Of a stretch of 37,129 bases of DNA, positions 23,674-32,461 are shown piece after piece. The notes beneath the pieces were generated by a model that was given only the letters and a program-made list of their open reading frames with translations, was not told where the DNA came from and did not search any database. This stretch comes from Reyranella soli (GTDB taxonomy: Bacteria; Pseudomonadota; Alphaproteobacteria; Reyranellales; Reyranellaceae), in contig NZ_BKAJ01000029.1 in assembly GCF_007992495.1 (NCBI RefSeq), positions 1 to 37,129 on the forward strand. Direction: 5' to 3'. Position 1 is the first letter of the stretch, and the number at the start of each line of letters is the position of its first letter. The position numbers and the translations under genes are program-made.

Positions 23674-23676
23674 TTG

Positions 23677-24873
23677 TTAAGCAATCTTCACCAGCGTGAA
23701 TTTGCCGGCCTTGATCTGCTCGTAGCGGAACTTGCAGTCGAGGATGTCGCCCTTCTCGTCGAAATCGCACGGACCGGACGCACCGGCATAGTCGACCTTG
23801 CCGCCGGCCGCGATCTCCTTGAGGCCATCGACGGCGTTGTCGACGACCTTGCCGCCGCTCATCGTGGCCTTGCGGATGTTCTCCTTGATCGCCTCGCCGG
23901 TCGCGGCCTTGGCCGACGCGATCGCCATCAGCACCAGGTTGATGTGGTCGTAGACCTGGCAGGTATAGGGATCGGGATTGGCCGAACCCGAAGCTGCTTT
24001 CGCCTTCTCGAAGGCCGAGCTGCCCTCGGCCGATGCAGGCGCGAAATTGTAGACGCCTTCGACGACCTCGGGCTGGCCAACCTGGTCGACCAGCTTCTGG
24101 TTGATCGAATAGGCGAAGCCCAGAATCTTGCCCTTGAAGCCCGCGCGATAGAGGTCCTTCAACAGCACCACGGTGTCGGGCGTGTAGCCGTTGGCGAGGA
24201 TCACGTCGGGGCTGGTGCGCAGCGCCTGGTCGACCTCGGTGCGGTAGGTCGTCTTCTTGTCGTCGTAGATCAGGCTTTGATGGGCGCAGCCGCCCTTGGG
24301 CAGGACCTGGTTCAGGATATCGAAGGTCGACTGCGTGAACGGCGTCTGCGGGATCATGGTGAAGGCCTTCTTGGCCCCCAGCGAGAGGATGAACTCGCCG
24401 ACCCTGGTGACCTGAAGCTTGGAATTGGGCTGGGTGCGGATCAGGAAGCCCTGGTGCGGCAGCAGCGTGATCGAATCCGCGCCCGACACGGTGCACAGGA
24501 ACGTCTTGCTCTCCCAGCAGAGCGGCGCCACGGCCGTCGTCACCGACGAGGCCCAGGTGCCCATGATCGCCGCGACCTTGTCGACGTCTATGAGCTTGCG
24601 CGCGGCGCGCACCGCGGCCTCGGGATTGGTCTGGTCATCCTCGCTCACCAGCACGATGCGCCGGCCGAGAACGCCGCCTGCCTTGTTGACCTCCTCGACT
24701 ACCGAGGCGGCCGCCTTGGCCATCACCGGCCCGTAGGGGCCGCCTGCGCCGGTGAGCGGCGTCAGAGTCGCGAGCTTGATGGGATCGGCTTGCGCGCGCA
24801 CGACGGCAGGGCTCGCCAGCGCGGCGACGCCCGCCGCCAGCGCGGCGCGGCGGCCGATGCGGATGTTGGTCAT
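23677..24873 (-). CDS. Periplasmic amino-acid-type ABC substrate-binding protein
   Basis: This 398-aa type I binding protein (LivJ/LivK/HAAT class) delivers substrate to LivHM. An export signal with a twin arginine (IGRRAALAAGVAALASPAVVRAQA, residues 5-28) precedes the mature start ADPIKLATLTPLTGAGGPYG. Family features are KAGGVLGRRIVLVSEDDQTNPEAAVRAARKLI and the AIMGTWASSVTTAVAPLCW segment that lines the binding cleft. The twin-arginine pair may mean Tat export, but the hydrophobic core also suits Sec. Its ATG overlaps the livF stop by 4 bp, and the gene is followed by repeat E. Confidence 0.93.
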   Translation of the reverse strand: MTNIRIGRRAALAAGVAALASPAVVRAQADPIKLATLTPLTGAGGPYGPVMAKAAASVVEEVNKAGGVLGRRIVLVSEDDQTNPEAAVRAARKLIDVDKVAAIMGTWASSVTTAVAPLCWESKTFLCTVSGADSITLLPHQGFLIRTQPNSKLQVTRVGEFILSLGAKKAFTMIPQTPFTQSTFDILNQVLPKGGCAHQSLIYDDKKTTYRTEVDQALRTSPDVILANGYTPDTVVLLKDLYRAGFKGKILGFAYSINQKLVDQVGQPEVVEGVYNFAPASAEGSSAFEKAKAASGSANPDPYTCQVYDHINLVLMAIASAKAATGEAIKENIRKATMSGGKVVDNAVDGLKEIAAGGKVDYAGASGPCDFDEKGDILDCKFRYEQIKAGKFTLVKIA

Positions 24874-25640
24874 GTGAAGTCTCCCGTTCCCTTGTTCGAA
24901 GAATCCCCGTTGCCGCGAAGCATAGGCTGGGCCTTGCCGCCGAGAAAGAGATCGCGGACCGTCGGATCATCCGCCAAGTCGGCAGCCCTGCCCTCGTGCT
25001 CCGGCCGGCCCTGCACCAGCACGTAAGCCCGCGCCGAGACCGACAGTGCCTCCAGCGCGTTCTGCTCGACCATCAGGATGGCCACGCCCGACTTGTTCAG
25101 GGCAAGAATGGTGCCGAACAGCTCCTCCGCCGCCCGCGGACTGAGCCCGGCCGTCGGCTCATCGAGCAAAAGCAGGTCAGGCGCGTTCATGAGAGCGATC
25201 GCCATCGCCAGGATCTGGCGCTGGCCGCCACTCAAGGTGCGCGCCGCCGCGCGCCGCTTCTCGGACAGCATGGGGAAGCGCTCGTAGAGCTCGGCCATGC
25301 GTTTCCTCGCATGCGCACCGTCGATGAAACCGCCCATCTCCAGGTTCTCGGCCACGCTCATCGTGCCGAACACGTTGCGCTCCTGCGGCACGAACGAGAG
25401 GCCCCTGCGGCTGATCGCCGGCGCGCCGAGGCCCGCGATCTCCTGCTCCTTGAAGCGCACGCTGCCGCCGCTCGGCCGCAGCAGACCGGCGATCAACTTC
25501 AACAGCGTCGACTTGCCCGCTCCGTTGGGGCCGATCAGGGCCACGATCTCGCCGGCCTCGACCTTGAGATCGGCGCCCTTCACGATCTCATCCGCCGCGG
25601 CGTAGCCGCCGCGCAACCCCGTGATCTGCAGCAGACTCAC
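24870..25640 (-). CDS. livF: Branched-chain amino acid-type ABC ATPase (LivF)
   Basis: This is one of the two ATPases of the importer, 256 aa from the GTG at 25638-25640, which overlaps the livG stop (GTGA). It shows Walker A GPNGAGKST, the Q-loop region FVPQERNVF, signature LSGGQRQ, Walker B LLLLDEPTAGL, and VEQNALEAL near the H-loop. LivF-type length and the C-terminal VLVQGRPEHEGRAADLADDPTV segment fit. The open frame upstream of this GTG only overlaps livG. Coupled to the binding-protein gene at its 3' end. Confidence 0.94.
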   Translation of the reverse strand: MSLLQITGLRGGYAAADEIVKGADLKVEAGEIVALIGPNGAGKSTLLKLIAGLLRPSGGSVRFKEQEIAGLGAPAISRRGLSFVPQERNVFGTMSVAENLEMGGFIDGAHARKRMAELYERFPMLSEKRRAAARTLSGGQRQILAMAIALMNAPDLLLLDEPTAGLSPRAAEELFGTILALNKSGVAILMVEQNALEALSVSARAYVLVQGRPEHEGRAADLADDPTVRDLFLGGKAQPMLRGNGDSSNKGTGDFT

Positions 25641-26413
25641 GCGGCTCTCCGTCCCAGGTAGGCCTCGCGCACGCGATGGTCGGTGCGTACCTCGTCGAAG
25701 GTGCCCTGGGTCAGCACCTGACCTTCGGCCATGACGATCACTGGATTGCACAGCCGGGCGATGAAGCCCATGTCGTGCTCGATCAGCAGCACGGTGATGC
25801 CGCGACGCGGCAGTTCCAGCAGCCGCTCGCCGATCTCGTTCTGCAAGGTCGGGTTGACGCCGGCCGTCGGCTCGTCGAGCAGCACCAACCTCGGCTCAGC
25901 CATCAGGGCGCGGCCGATCTCCAGAAGCTTCTTCTGGCCGCCCGACAGCGCCGTCGCCGGATTGTCGATCAGGCGATCGAGCTTGAGGAAGCGCGCCGTC
26001 TCCCATGCCCGCTCGGCAAGGGCGGCCTCGCGTTCGCGTGCCGCCCGGGTGCCGACGATCGCCTGCCACAGGCTCTCGCCCGGCTGGTCGCGGCCATAGA
26101 GCATGAGATGCTGGAACACCGAGAGCTTGGGGAAGCCGCGCGCTACCTGAAAGGTACGCACCAGCCCGCGTCGGCTGATCCTGTCGGGCGCCCAGCCGGC
26201 CATCTCCTCGCCGTCGAAGCGGATGGAGCCGGCATCCGGCGGCACCAGGCCCGAAACCACATTGAAGAGCGTGGTCTTGCCCGCCCCGTTGGGACCGATC
26301 AGGCCGGTGATGCCGCCCGGCGCCACCGAAAGGTCCACGCCACGCAGGACGTCGAGGCCGTAGAAGGCACGGCGCAGGTCTTTGATTTCGAGGAGAGGCA
26401 TCGTGCCGGGCAC
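25637..26413 (-). CDS. livG: Branched-chain amino acid-type ABC ATPase (LivG)
   Basis: This is the other ATPase of the importer: 258 aa from a GTG at 26411-26413, or 254 aa from the ATG at 26399-26401 (MPLLEIKDLRRAF). Neither start has a convincing ribosome-binding site, so I leave the choice open. It has Walker A GPNGAGKTT, signature LSGGQKK, Walker B LVLLDEPTAGV and the H-loop LLIEHDMGF. The LivG-type RISRRGLVRTFQVARGFPKLSV segment is also present. It is the first gene of the seven-gene unit and is divergent from the large oxidoreductase gene. Confidence 0.94.
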   Translation of the reverse strand: MPGTMPLLEIKDLRRAFYGLDVLRGVDLSVAPGGITGLIGPNGAGKTTLFNVVSGLVPPDAGSIRFDGEEMAGWAPDRISRRGLVRTFQVARGFPKLSVFQHLMLYGRDQPGESLWQAIVGTRAAREREAALAERAWETARFLKLDRLIDNPATALSGGQKKLLEIGRALMAEPRLVLLDEPTAGVNPTLQNEIGERLLELPRRGITVLLIEHDMGFIARLCNPVIVMAEGQVLTQGTFDEVRTDHRVREAYLGRRAA

Positions 26414-26421
26414 GCTTACAA

Positions 26422-26451
26422 CGTTTCATGGGAAGACGAAACCTTGAAACG
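26422..26451. promoter_or_regulatory. Possible operator before livG
   Basis: CGTTTCA (26422-26428) and TGAAACG (26445-26451) form an interrupted 7-bp inverted repeat in the divergent livG/oxidoreductase region, with centres about 23 bp (two helical turns) apart. It starts 9 bp upstream of the livG GTG. It could bind a dimeric regulator; no regulator gene is nearby. Confidence 0.35.
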
Positions 26452-26576
26452 GCGCAGGTAGCGAAGGCCGGTCCGCCATCGAAAAGCATCCTTTTGCGGC
26501 CGGTCGTCCGTTCCCGATTGCAAGCCGCAAGATTCTGTCGCTACCGTCTTCCAGCGAGACGTATTGGGAGGGTGCC

Positions 26577-29500
26577 TTGCCCGTCGCGGTGACCCTGGAC
26601 GACAAGTACATACTGGAAAGCGGAAGGGTCTATCTGACCGGCACGCAGGCGCTGGTGCGCCTGCCGATGATGCAGCGCCAGCGCGACCTGGCGGCCGGCC
26701 TCAATACGGCAGGCTATATCTCGGGCTACCGCGGCTCGCCGCTGGGCGGCTTCGACCAGGCGCTGTGGCAGGCCAAGCGCTTCATCAAGAACAACCACAT
26801 CGAGTTCCAGCCTGGCGTCAACGAGGACCTCGCCGCCACGGCGCTGTGGGGCACCCAGCAGATCCATCTCTATCCCGGCGCACGCTACGATGGCGTGTTC
26901 GGCATATGGTACGGCAAGGGTCCGGGCGTCGACCGCTCGGGCGACGTGCTGAAGCACGCCAACTATGCCGGCACGGCCAGGCACGGCGGCATCGTCGCCC
27001 TCGCCGGCGACGATCACATGGCGAAGTCGTCGACCACCGCGCACCAGAGCGAGCCCGCGCTGATCGCCGCGGCCATCCCGATCATCCACGCCGCCAGCGT
27101 CCAGGAATATCTCGACCTCGGCCTGCATGCCTTCGCGCTGTCGCGCTACTCCGGCCTGTGGGTCGCCTTCAAGGTGATGAGCGAGACGGTCGATTCCTCG
27201 GCCTCGGTCCATGTCGATCCGCATCGCATCGACATCCAGCTCCCGACCGACTTCGCCCTGCCGCCCGACGGCGTGCACATCCGCTGGCCCGACGACTGGC
27301 TCGGCCAGGAGCGGCGCACGCTCACGGTCAAGCATCCGGCGGCGCTGGCCTATTGGCGCGCCAACAAGCTCGACCGGCTGATGATGGGCCGGCCCGATGC
27401 CCGCTTCGGCATCGTCACCGTGGGCAAGTCCTATCTCGACGTACGCCAGGCGCTAGACGAGCTTGGTATCGACGATGCCGAGGCCGAGCGGCTGGGCCTC
27501 GCCGTCTACAAGGTCGCCATGGTGTGGCCGCTCGAGACCGAGGGCGTCACGGCCTTCGCCCAGGGCAAGCGCGAGATCCTGGTCGTCGAGGAGAAGCGGC
27601 CGATCATCGAGCAGCAGCTTAAGGACGCGCTGTTCAACGCGCCGGCCGACCGCCGGCCCGTCGTCGTCGGCAAGACCGACGAGCGCGGCCAGAAGCTTCT
27701 GAAGATCGACGGCGAACTCACGCCCTTCGAGATCGCCTCGGTCCTCGTCGCCCGCTTCGGCCTCGATGGCCTCGGCGCCCGCACGAAGCAGCGCTTCGAG
27801 GTTTTGCAACGCCGTAGCAGCCGTCAGGTGCGCAACGAATCCGGCATGGCGCGTGTGCCCTACTTCTGCTCCGGCTGCCCGCACAACTCCTCGACCAAGG
27901 TGCCCGAGGGCTCGATGGCGATGGCCGGCATCGGCTGTCACACGCTTGCCATCAACATGGACCGCAACACCAAGACCTTCACCCACATGGGCGCCGAGGG
28001 CGCGACCTGGGTCGGCGCCAACCACTTCACCGACATGCCGCACGTCTTCCAGAACCTGGGCGACGGCACCTACTTCCATTCCGGCTACATGGCGATCCGC
28101 CATGCCGTCGCGACCAACACCACCATCACCTACAAGATCCTCTACAACGACGCCGTCGCCATGACCGGCGGCCAGCCGCACGACGGCAACGTGCGGCCAT
28201 GGACGATCAGCCAGCAGGTCCACGCCGAGGGCGTCCGCCGCATCGCCCTGGTGAGCGACGACCCCGACAAATATCCGGTCGGCACCGAATGGGCGCCCGG
28301 CGTCACCTTCCATCACCGCAGCGCACTCGACGACGTGCAGCGCGAATTGCGCGAGTGGAAGGGCGTATCGGTCCTGATCTACGACCAGACCTGCGCCGCC
28401 GAGAAGCGCCGCCGGCGCAAGCGCGGCACCTTCCCCGATCCGGCAAAGCGCGTGTTCATCAACCAGGCTGTCTGCGAGGGTTGCGGCGACTGCTCGGTGC
28501 AGTCGAACTGCCTCAGCGTCACGCCGGTCGAGACCGAGTTCGGCACCAAGCGCGCCATCGACCAGTCGTCCTGCAACAAGGACTTCTCCTGCCTGAACGG
28601 CTTCTGCCCGAGCTTCGTCACCATCGAAGGCGGCGGCGTCCGGAAGGGCAAGGCCGACAAGAAGACCGCCGTTGCGACGGCCGAGCCGCCCCTGCCGACC
28701 GATCCCACCCTGCCCGCGGTGGCCGACAAGCCCTATGGCGTGCTGATCACGGGCATCGGCGGCACCGGCGTCGTCACCATCGGCGCCATCATGGGCACGG
28801 CGGCGCACATCGAGGGCAAGGGCGTCACCGTGCTCGACCAGCTCGGCATGGCGCAGAAGGGCGGCGCGGTGATCAGCCATGTCCGCATCGGCGCCTCGCC
28901 CGAAGCCCTGCATGCGGTGCGCCTGGGCGCGGGCGGCGCCGACCTGTTGCTGGGCTGCGACCTGGTGGTGAGCGCCAGCGCCGATGCGCTGGCCCGGCTG
29001 GAGCCCGGCGCCTCGCGCGCCATCGTCAACACGCACCAGACCATCACCGGCGATTTCACGCGCAAGCCCGACCTCGCCTTCCCGGCCAACACGCTGAGGC
29101 TCTCGCTCGAGGCGGCGGCCGGCGCCGAGGCCTGCGACTTCGTCGAGGCGACCGAGATCGCGACGGCGCTGCTGGGCGATTCGATCGCCACCAACATGTT
29201 CATGCTGGGCTACGCCTATCAGAAGGGCCTGATCCCGATCGGCCACGAATCGCTCGAGAAGGCGATCGAGCTGAACGGTGCCGCCGTAGCCATGAACACC
29301 GCGGCCTTCCGCTGGGGCCGCCGCGCCGCCGATGACCGCGCCGCCGTCGAGAAGCTTTTGGCGCCGGCGGAGAACGTCGTGCCCTTCCGCATCTCGCGCA
29401 CCCTGGACGAGATCGTTGCGTCGCGCGCCAAGCACTTGGCCGGCTACCAGAATGCAGCCCTCGCCGAGCGCTACAAGGTGCTGGTCGAAAAGGTGCGCTC

Positions 29501-30053
29501 AGCCGAGCAGAAGACGGGCAAGAGCGGGCTCGCCGAGGCGGTCGCGCGCAACTATGCCAAGCTGCTGGCCTACAAGGACGAGTACGAGGTGGCGCGGCTC
29601 TATGCGGACGCCGCCTTCCAGGCCGGGATCGAGCGGCAGTTCGAAGGCGACTACAGGCTGAAATTCCATCTCGCCCCGCCGCTGTTCTCCAGCCGCGATC
29701 CCAAGACCGGCCATCTCGTGAAGCAGGAGTTCGGCTCGTGGATGCTGCCGGCCTTCAAGGTGCTGGCGAAGCTGAAATTCCTGCGCGGCACCGCCTTCGA
29801 CCTGTTCGGCTACACGGCCGAGCGCAAGGTCGAACGGGCGCTGATCGGCGAATACGAGGCGCTTGTCGGCGAGTTGCTGGCCGGCCTCTCGGCAACCAAC
29901 CACGACCTCGCCGTCCGGCTGGCCTCGGTGCCCGAGGACATCAAGGGCTACGGCCACGTCAAGGACGCCCATTTGGCGAAAGCCAGACGTAAGCTGGACG
30001 AGCTAATGCAGCGGTGGCGCAACCCGGAGGCGGCAAAGATCGCAGCGGAGTAA
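26577..30053 (+). CDS. Fused indolepyruvate:ferredoxin oxidoreductase-family enzyme
   Basis: This 1158-aa protein is a fused 2-oxoacid:acceptor oxidoreductase, which uses thiamine diphosphate, iron-sulfur clusters and CoA to oxidise 2-oxo acids to acyl-CoA. The N-terminal part (YLTGTQALVRLPM, SGYRGSPLGGFDQAL) and the middle part (C431-x-x-C434 in CSGCPHNSS, with GCHTLAINMDRNT) match the IorA-like ThDP domains. A ferredoxin-like cysteine cluster follows (C633, C636 and C639 in CEGCGDCSVQSNC, then CNKDFSCLNGFCPSF). The IorB-like gamma domain begins GIGGTG at 726-731. A TTG start (26577-26579) with GGGAGGG at 26566-26572 is the best start. The substrate is likely an aryl- or branched-chain 2-oxo acid, by family; the divergent liv genes fit that. 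Confidence 0.92.
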   Translation: MPVAVTLDDKYILESGRVYLTGTQALVRLPMMQRQRDLAAGLNTAGYISGYRGSPLGGFDQALWQAKRFIKNNHIEFQPGVNEDLAATALWGTQQIHLYPGARYDGVFGIWYGKGPGVDRSGDVLKHANYAGTARHGGIVALAGDDHMAKSSTTAHQSEPALIAAAIPIIHAASVQEYLDLGLHAFALSRYSGLWVAFKVMSETVDSSASVHVDPHRIDIQLPTDFALPPDGVHIRWPDDWLGQERRTLTVKHPAALAYWRANKLDRLMMGRPDARFGIVTVGKSYLDVRQALDELGIDDAEAERLGLAVYKVAMVWPLETEGVTAFAQGKREILVVEEKRPIIEQQLKDALFNAPADRRPVVVGKTDERGQKLLKIDGELTPFEIASVLVARFGLDGLGARTKQRFEVLQRRSSRQVRNESGMARVPYFCSGCPHNSSTKVPEGSMAMAGIGCHTLAINMDRNTKTFTHMGAEGATWVGANHFTDMPHVFQNLGDGTYFHSGYMAIRHAVATNTTITYKILYNDAVAMTGGQPHDGNVRPWTISQQVHAEGVRRIALVSDDPDKYPVGTEWAPGVTFHHRSALDDVQRELREWKGVSVLIYDQTCAAEKRRRRKRGTFPDPAKRVFINQAVCEGCGDCSVQSNCLSVTPVETEFGTKRAIDQSSCNKDFSCLNGFCPSFVTIEGGGVRKGKADKKTAVATAEPPLPTDPTLPAVADKPYGVLITGIGGTGVVTIGAIMGTAAHIEGKGVTVLDQLGMAQKGGAVISHVRIGASPEALHAVRLGAGGADLLLGCDLVVSASADALARLEPGASRAIVNTHQTITGDFTRKPDLAFPANTLRLSLEAAAGAEACDFVEATEIATALLGDSIATNMFMLGYAYQKGLIPIGHESLEKAIELNGAAVAMNTAAFRWGRRAADDRAAVEKLLAPAENVVPFRISRTLDEIVASRAKHLAGYQNAALAERYKVLVEKVRSAEQKTGKSGLAEAVARNYAKLLAYKDEYEVARLYADAAFQAGIERQFEGDYRLKFHLAPPLFSSRDPKTGHLVKQEFGSWMLPAFKVLAKLKFLRGTAFDLFGYTAERKVERALIGEYEALVGELLAGLSATNHDLAVRLASVPEDIKGYGHVKDAHLAKARRKLDELMQRWRNPEAAKIAAE

Positions 30054-30083
30054 CCGGCGCCGACAACCCAAGGGGGAGGCACC

Positions 30084-30701
30084 ATGGTTATCAGCGTCGC
30101 TCGACGGACCTGCCTGTTGGCCCTGACCACGGGTCTTCTGATCATCAGCCTTCCGGCACTGGCGCAGCCCGAGTGGGTCACGGCCTTGCGCGACGGCGGC
30201 TACGTCATCGTCATGCGCCACGGCGCCACCCACCAGGACCAGGCCGACACCGACCCGCTCAACCTCGCCAACGTCGCCCAGCAGCGCCAGCTCAACGACG
30301 CCGGCCGGGCCAAGGCACGGGAAATTGGCGCGGCCATGAAGAAACTCGGCATCCCGGTCGGGCAGGTCGTTTCCAGCCAGTATTTCCGGGCGATCGAGAC
30401 GGCCCGGCTGCTGGGCTTCGGCGAGCCCCAGCCGACGGCCGACGTCAGCGAGGGCGGCCAGGTCGTGACGCCGATCGAGAACAACCGGCGGACGGCGGCG
30501 CTGCGCAAGCTCGCGGCCACGGCGATGTCCGGCACCAACGTCATGGTGGTGAGCCACAAGCCCAACATCCTGGACGCCTTCGGCAAGGACTGGTTCGACA
30601 TCCGCGAGGGCGAGATCTCGATCTTCAAGCCCGACGGCGCCGGCGGCTATCGGCTGGTGGCCCGGGTGCAGGCCGACGAGTGGGCGAAGCTCGCCCAATA
30701 G
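30084..30701 (+). CDS. Secreted histidine phosphatase-family protein
   Basis: This 205-aa protein has a signal peptide (MVISVARRTCLLALTTGLLIISLPALAQ, cleavage near residue 28). The histidine phosphatase core has RHG at 45-47 (VMRHGATH), the R-x-x-E-T-A segment SQYFRAIETARLLG, and the second catalytic histidine H158 (VVSHKPN). The protein is thus probably a periplasmic phosphatase; the substrate is unknown. GGGGGAGG lies 5 nt before the ATG. It starts 30 bp after the oxidoreductase stop, so the two might be co-transcribed. A strong inverted repeat follows the gene. Confidence 0.9.
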   Translation: MVISVARRTCLLALTTGLLIISLPALAQPEWVTALRDGGYVIVMRHGATHQDQADTDPLNLANVAQQRQLNDAGRAKAREIGAAMKKLGIPVGQVVSSQYFRAIETARLLGFGEPQPTADVSEGGQVVTPIENNRRTAALRKLAATAMSGTNVMVVSHKPNILDAFGKDWFDIREGEISIFKPDGAGGYRLVARVQADEWAKLAQ

Positions 30702-30704
30702 GAC

Positions 30705-30742
30705 TCGTTCCTCCCCATCGTGAGATCGATGGGGAGGAACGA
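30705..30742. terminator. 16-bp hairpin after the histidine phosphatase gene
   Basis: CGTTCCTCCCCATCG (30706-30720), loop TGAGAT, CGATGGGGAGGAACG (30727-30741) pair perfectly, and one further A/T pair outside extends the stem to 16 bp. It lies between two convergent genes. No T-tract follows, so it may act as an mRNA-stabilising end or a bidirectional stop. It has no sequence match to the palindromic family described elsewhere. Confidence 0.7.
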
Positions 30743-30750
30743 ACCAATCG

Positions 30751-31074
30751 TTAGCGTCCCGGCTGCGGGATACTGCCGCCGCCGCTGGCGCCGCTGTTGA
30801 CGCCGACACCGGGCTGCTGCGCCTGATTGATGTCGATCGCGGGCTGGTTGACCGTGGCGCCGCCCGACACGCCGGCGCCGGTCGAGGCCGGCGGCGTCAC
30901 GACGGAACCGCCGCCGCTGACGCCACCCGAGGCGCCGCCGCTGGTCGTGCCGTGCGAGCCGCCGACGCCGGCGCCGCCGGACACCCCCGCACCCGTCGAG
31001 CCGGCAGTCTGGGCCTGTGCCAGCGAAACCGCAGAGGCTGCGCAAGCAAGAGCGATCAGGATTGTCTTGGTCAT
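30751..31074 (-). CDS. Secreted Gly/Ser-rich repeat protein
   Basis: The 107-aa product has a clear signal peptide (MTKTILIALACAASAVSLAQA, residues 1-21). A low-complexity mature part follows, rich in Gly, Ser, Thr and Ala. STGAGVSGGA occurs twice (in AGSTGAGVSGGAG and ASTGAGVSGGAT), and there are other GGASGGVSGGGS-type runs. I do not recognise a family. GGAGGA lies a few bases before the ATG (31072-31074), a near-perfect ribosome-binding site that decides this start; the same frame is open for over 200 codons upstream with no support. It is likely periplasmic or extracellular, with unknown role. Confidence 0.8.
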   Translation of the reverse strand: MTKTILIALACAASAVSLAQAQTAGSTGAGVSGGAGVGGSHGTTSGGASGGVSGGGSVVTPPASTGAGVSGGATVNQPAIDINQAQQPGVGVNSGASGGGSIPQPGR

Positions 31075-31251
31075 TTTGTCCTCCGAGAGGGTTGAGTACC
31101 CGACGTCAACCAGCAGCACGCCGCGACGTTGCGCGGCCATTGCCCGGCCTAAATGCGGCAGCCAAAAGGAGCGAAGCCGGCCGCCTCGCTCGCACCGCGA
31201 GGCGACCTCCATTGACAATCCATCGCCGCAGCGCGCCCAATCGTCTCTCCC

Positions 31252-32433
31252 ATGAACGATGTCGGCCTCTCGACTCGCCTGCCCGATCCCGTCGCCCGTG
31301 CCCGTGCGCTCGGTCCGGCGATCGCGGCCGTTGGCGACGAAATCGAGAAACTCCAGGACTTTCCGGAACCGCTGATCAGCGACCTGCACGAATCCCGCCT
31401 GTTCCGCCTGCTGCTGCCACGTTCGCTGGGCGGCGAGGAGGTCGAGCCTTGGGTCTACGTTGCCGCGATCGAGGAGATCGCGCGCCACGACGGCTCGCTG
31501 GGCTGGAACATGTTCGTGGCCAACAGCTCGGCCCTGATCGCGCCCTTCATTCCCTTCGAGGCAGCGCGCACGATCTACGGCGATCCGCGCGGCCTGATCT
31601 CCTGGGGACCGCCCAACCAGCACAAGCTCGTGGCCGCCCCGGGCGGCTATCGCGTCACCGGCGAATGGCATTTCTCGTCGGGCTATCGCCAGGCCACCTG
31701 GATTGGCGCGCACGGCAACGTCGTGGAGGCCGACGGCTCGCTGCGCCGCAATCGCTTCGGGCGGCCGACCGTGCGCACGGTGTTGATGCCCAAGGCCGAG
31801 ACGACGCAGATCCGCGACTGGCGCACGCTTGGCATGCGCGGCACCGCCTCGGAAGGCTACTCCGTCGCCGACGTCTTCGTGCCCGAAACCTTCTCCGGCA
31901 CGCGCGAGGATCCGACGCTGCGCCGCGACAAGGGCCCGCTCTACGCCTTCACCATGCAGGGCCTCTACGCCTGTGGCGTGGCGGCGGTGGCACTCGGCAT
32001 CGCGCGTGCCATGCTCGACGCCTTCATCGAGCTCGCCGCCACCAAGACACCGCGCTATCTCGCGCGGCTGGCCGACAATCCCAGCGTCCAGTCCGACGTC
32101 GCTCGCCGCGAAGCCGATATCGGCTCAGCGCGGGCCTGGCTGGTCGAGATCCTGAAGGACGTTCACGGCCGCGCCGACGAGGTCGAGCCGATCGGCACGA
32201 CCGACCGCGCCCGCGTGCGGCTCGCCTGCACGCAGGCCATCCACCAGGCCGAGAAGACGGCGGACTGGGTCTACAAGGCTGCCGGCACCTCGGCGATCTT
32301 CCTGGGCACGCCGTTCGAGCGCCGCTTCCGCGACATCCACACGCTGTCGCAGCAGATCCAGGCGCGCGAGGCGCACTTCGAGAACGTCGGGCGCATCCTG
32401 TTCAACGGCGACCCCGACGGCACGTTCATGTAA
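31252..32433 (+). CDS. Acyl-CoA dehydrogenase-fold flavoprotein
   Basis: This 393-aa protein has the acyl-CoA dehydrogenase fold. It resembles the group D flavin monooxygenase branch (HsaA/DszC-like), which uses reduced flavin from a partner reductase, more than true acyl-CoA dehydrogenases. Seen here: an N-terminal helical part (LHESRLFRLLLPRSLGG), the middle VTGEWHFSSGYRQATWIGAHG, and the strand LGMRGTASEGYSVADVFVP. The C-terminal helical part includes AAGTSAIFLGTPFERRFRDIHTLSQQIQ. Substrate and partner reductase are not evident; no flavin reductase gene is adjacent. Confidence 0.88.
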   Translation: MNDVGLSTRLPDPVARARALGPAIAAVGDEIEKLQDFPEPLISDLHESRLFRLLLPRSLGGEEVEPWVYVAAIEEIARHDGSLGWNMFVANSSALIAPFIPFEAARTIYGDPRGLISWGPPNQHKLVAAPGGYRVTGEWHFSSGYRQATWIGAHGNVVEADGSLRRNRFGRPTVRTVLMPKAETTQIRDWRTLGMRGTASEGYSVADVFVPETFSGTREDPTLRRDKGPLYAFTMQGLYACGVAAVALGIARAMLDAFIELAATKTPRYLARLADNPSVQSDVARREADIGSARAWLVEILKDVHGRADEVEPIGTTDRARVRLACTQAIHQAEKTADWVYKAAGTSAIFLGTPFERRFRDIHTLSQQIQAREAHFENVGRILFNGDPDGTFM

Positions 32434-32461
32434 GCGGGCAACGCCCGACTTCGCCGTCAGC

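Noticed and set aside
27453..29435. 660-codon open frame antisense to the 2-oxoacid oxidoreductase
   Set aside because: The sense strand has full homology over the same region. The antisense product is Gly/Ala/Asp/Val-rich without domains.
31075..31713. Upstream extension of the Gly-rich protein to 320 codons
   Set aside because: The signal peptide and GGAGGA lie at 31074; the extension overlaps the flavoprotein gene in antisense.
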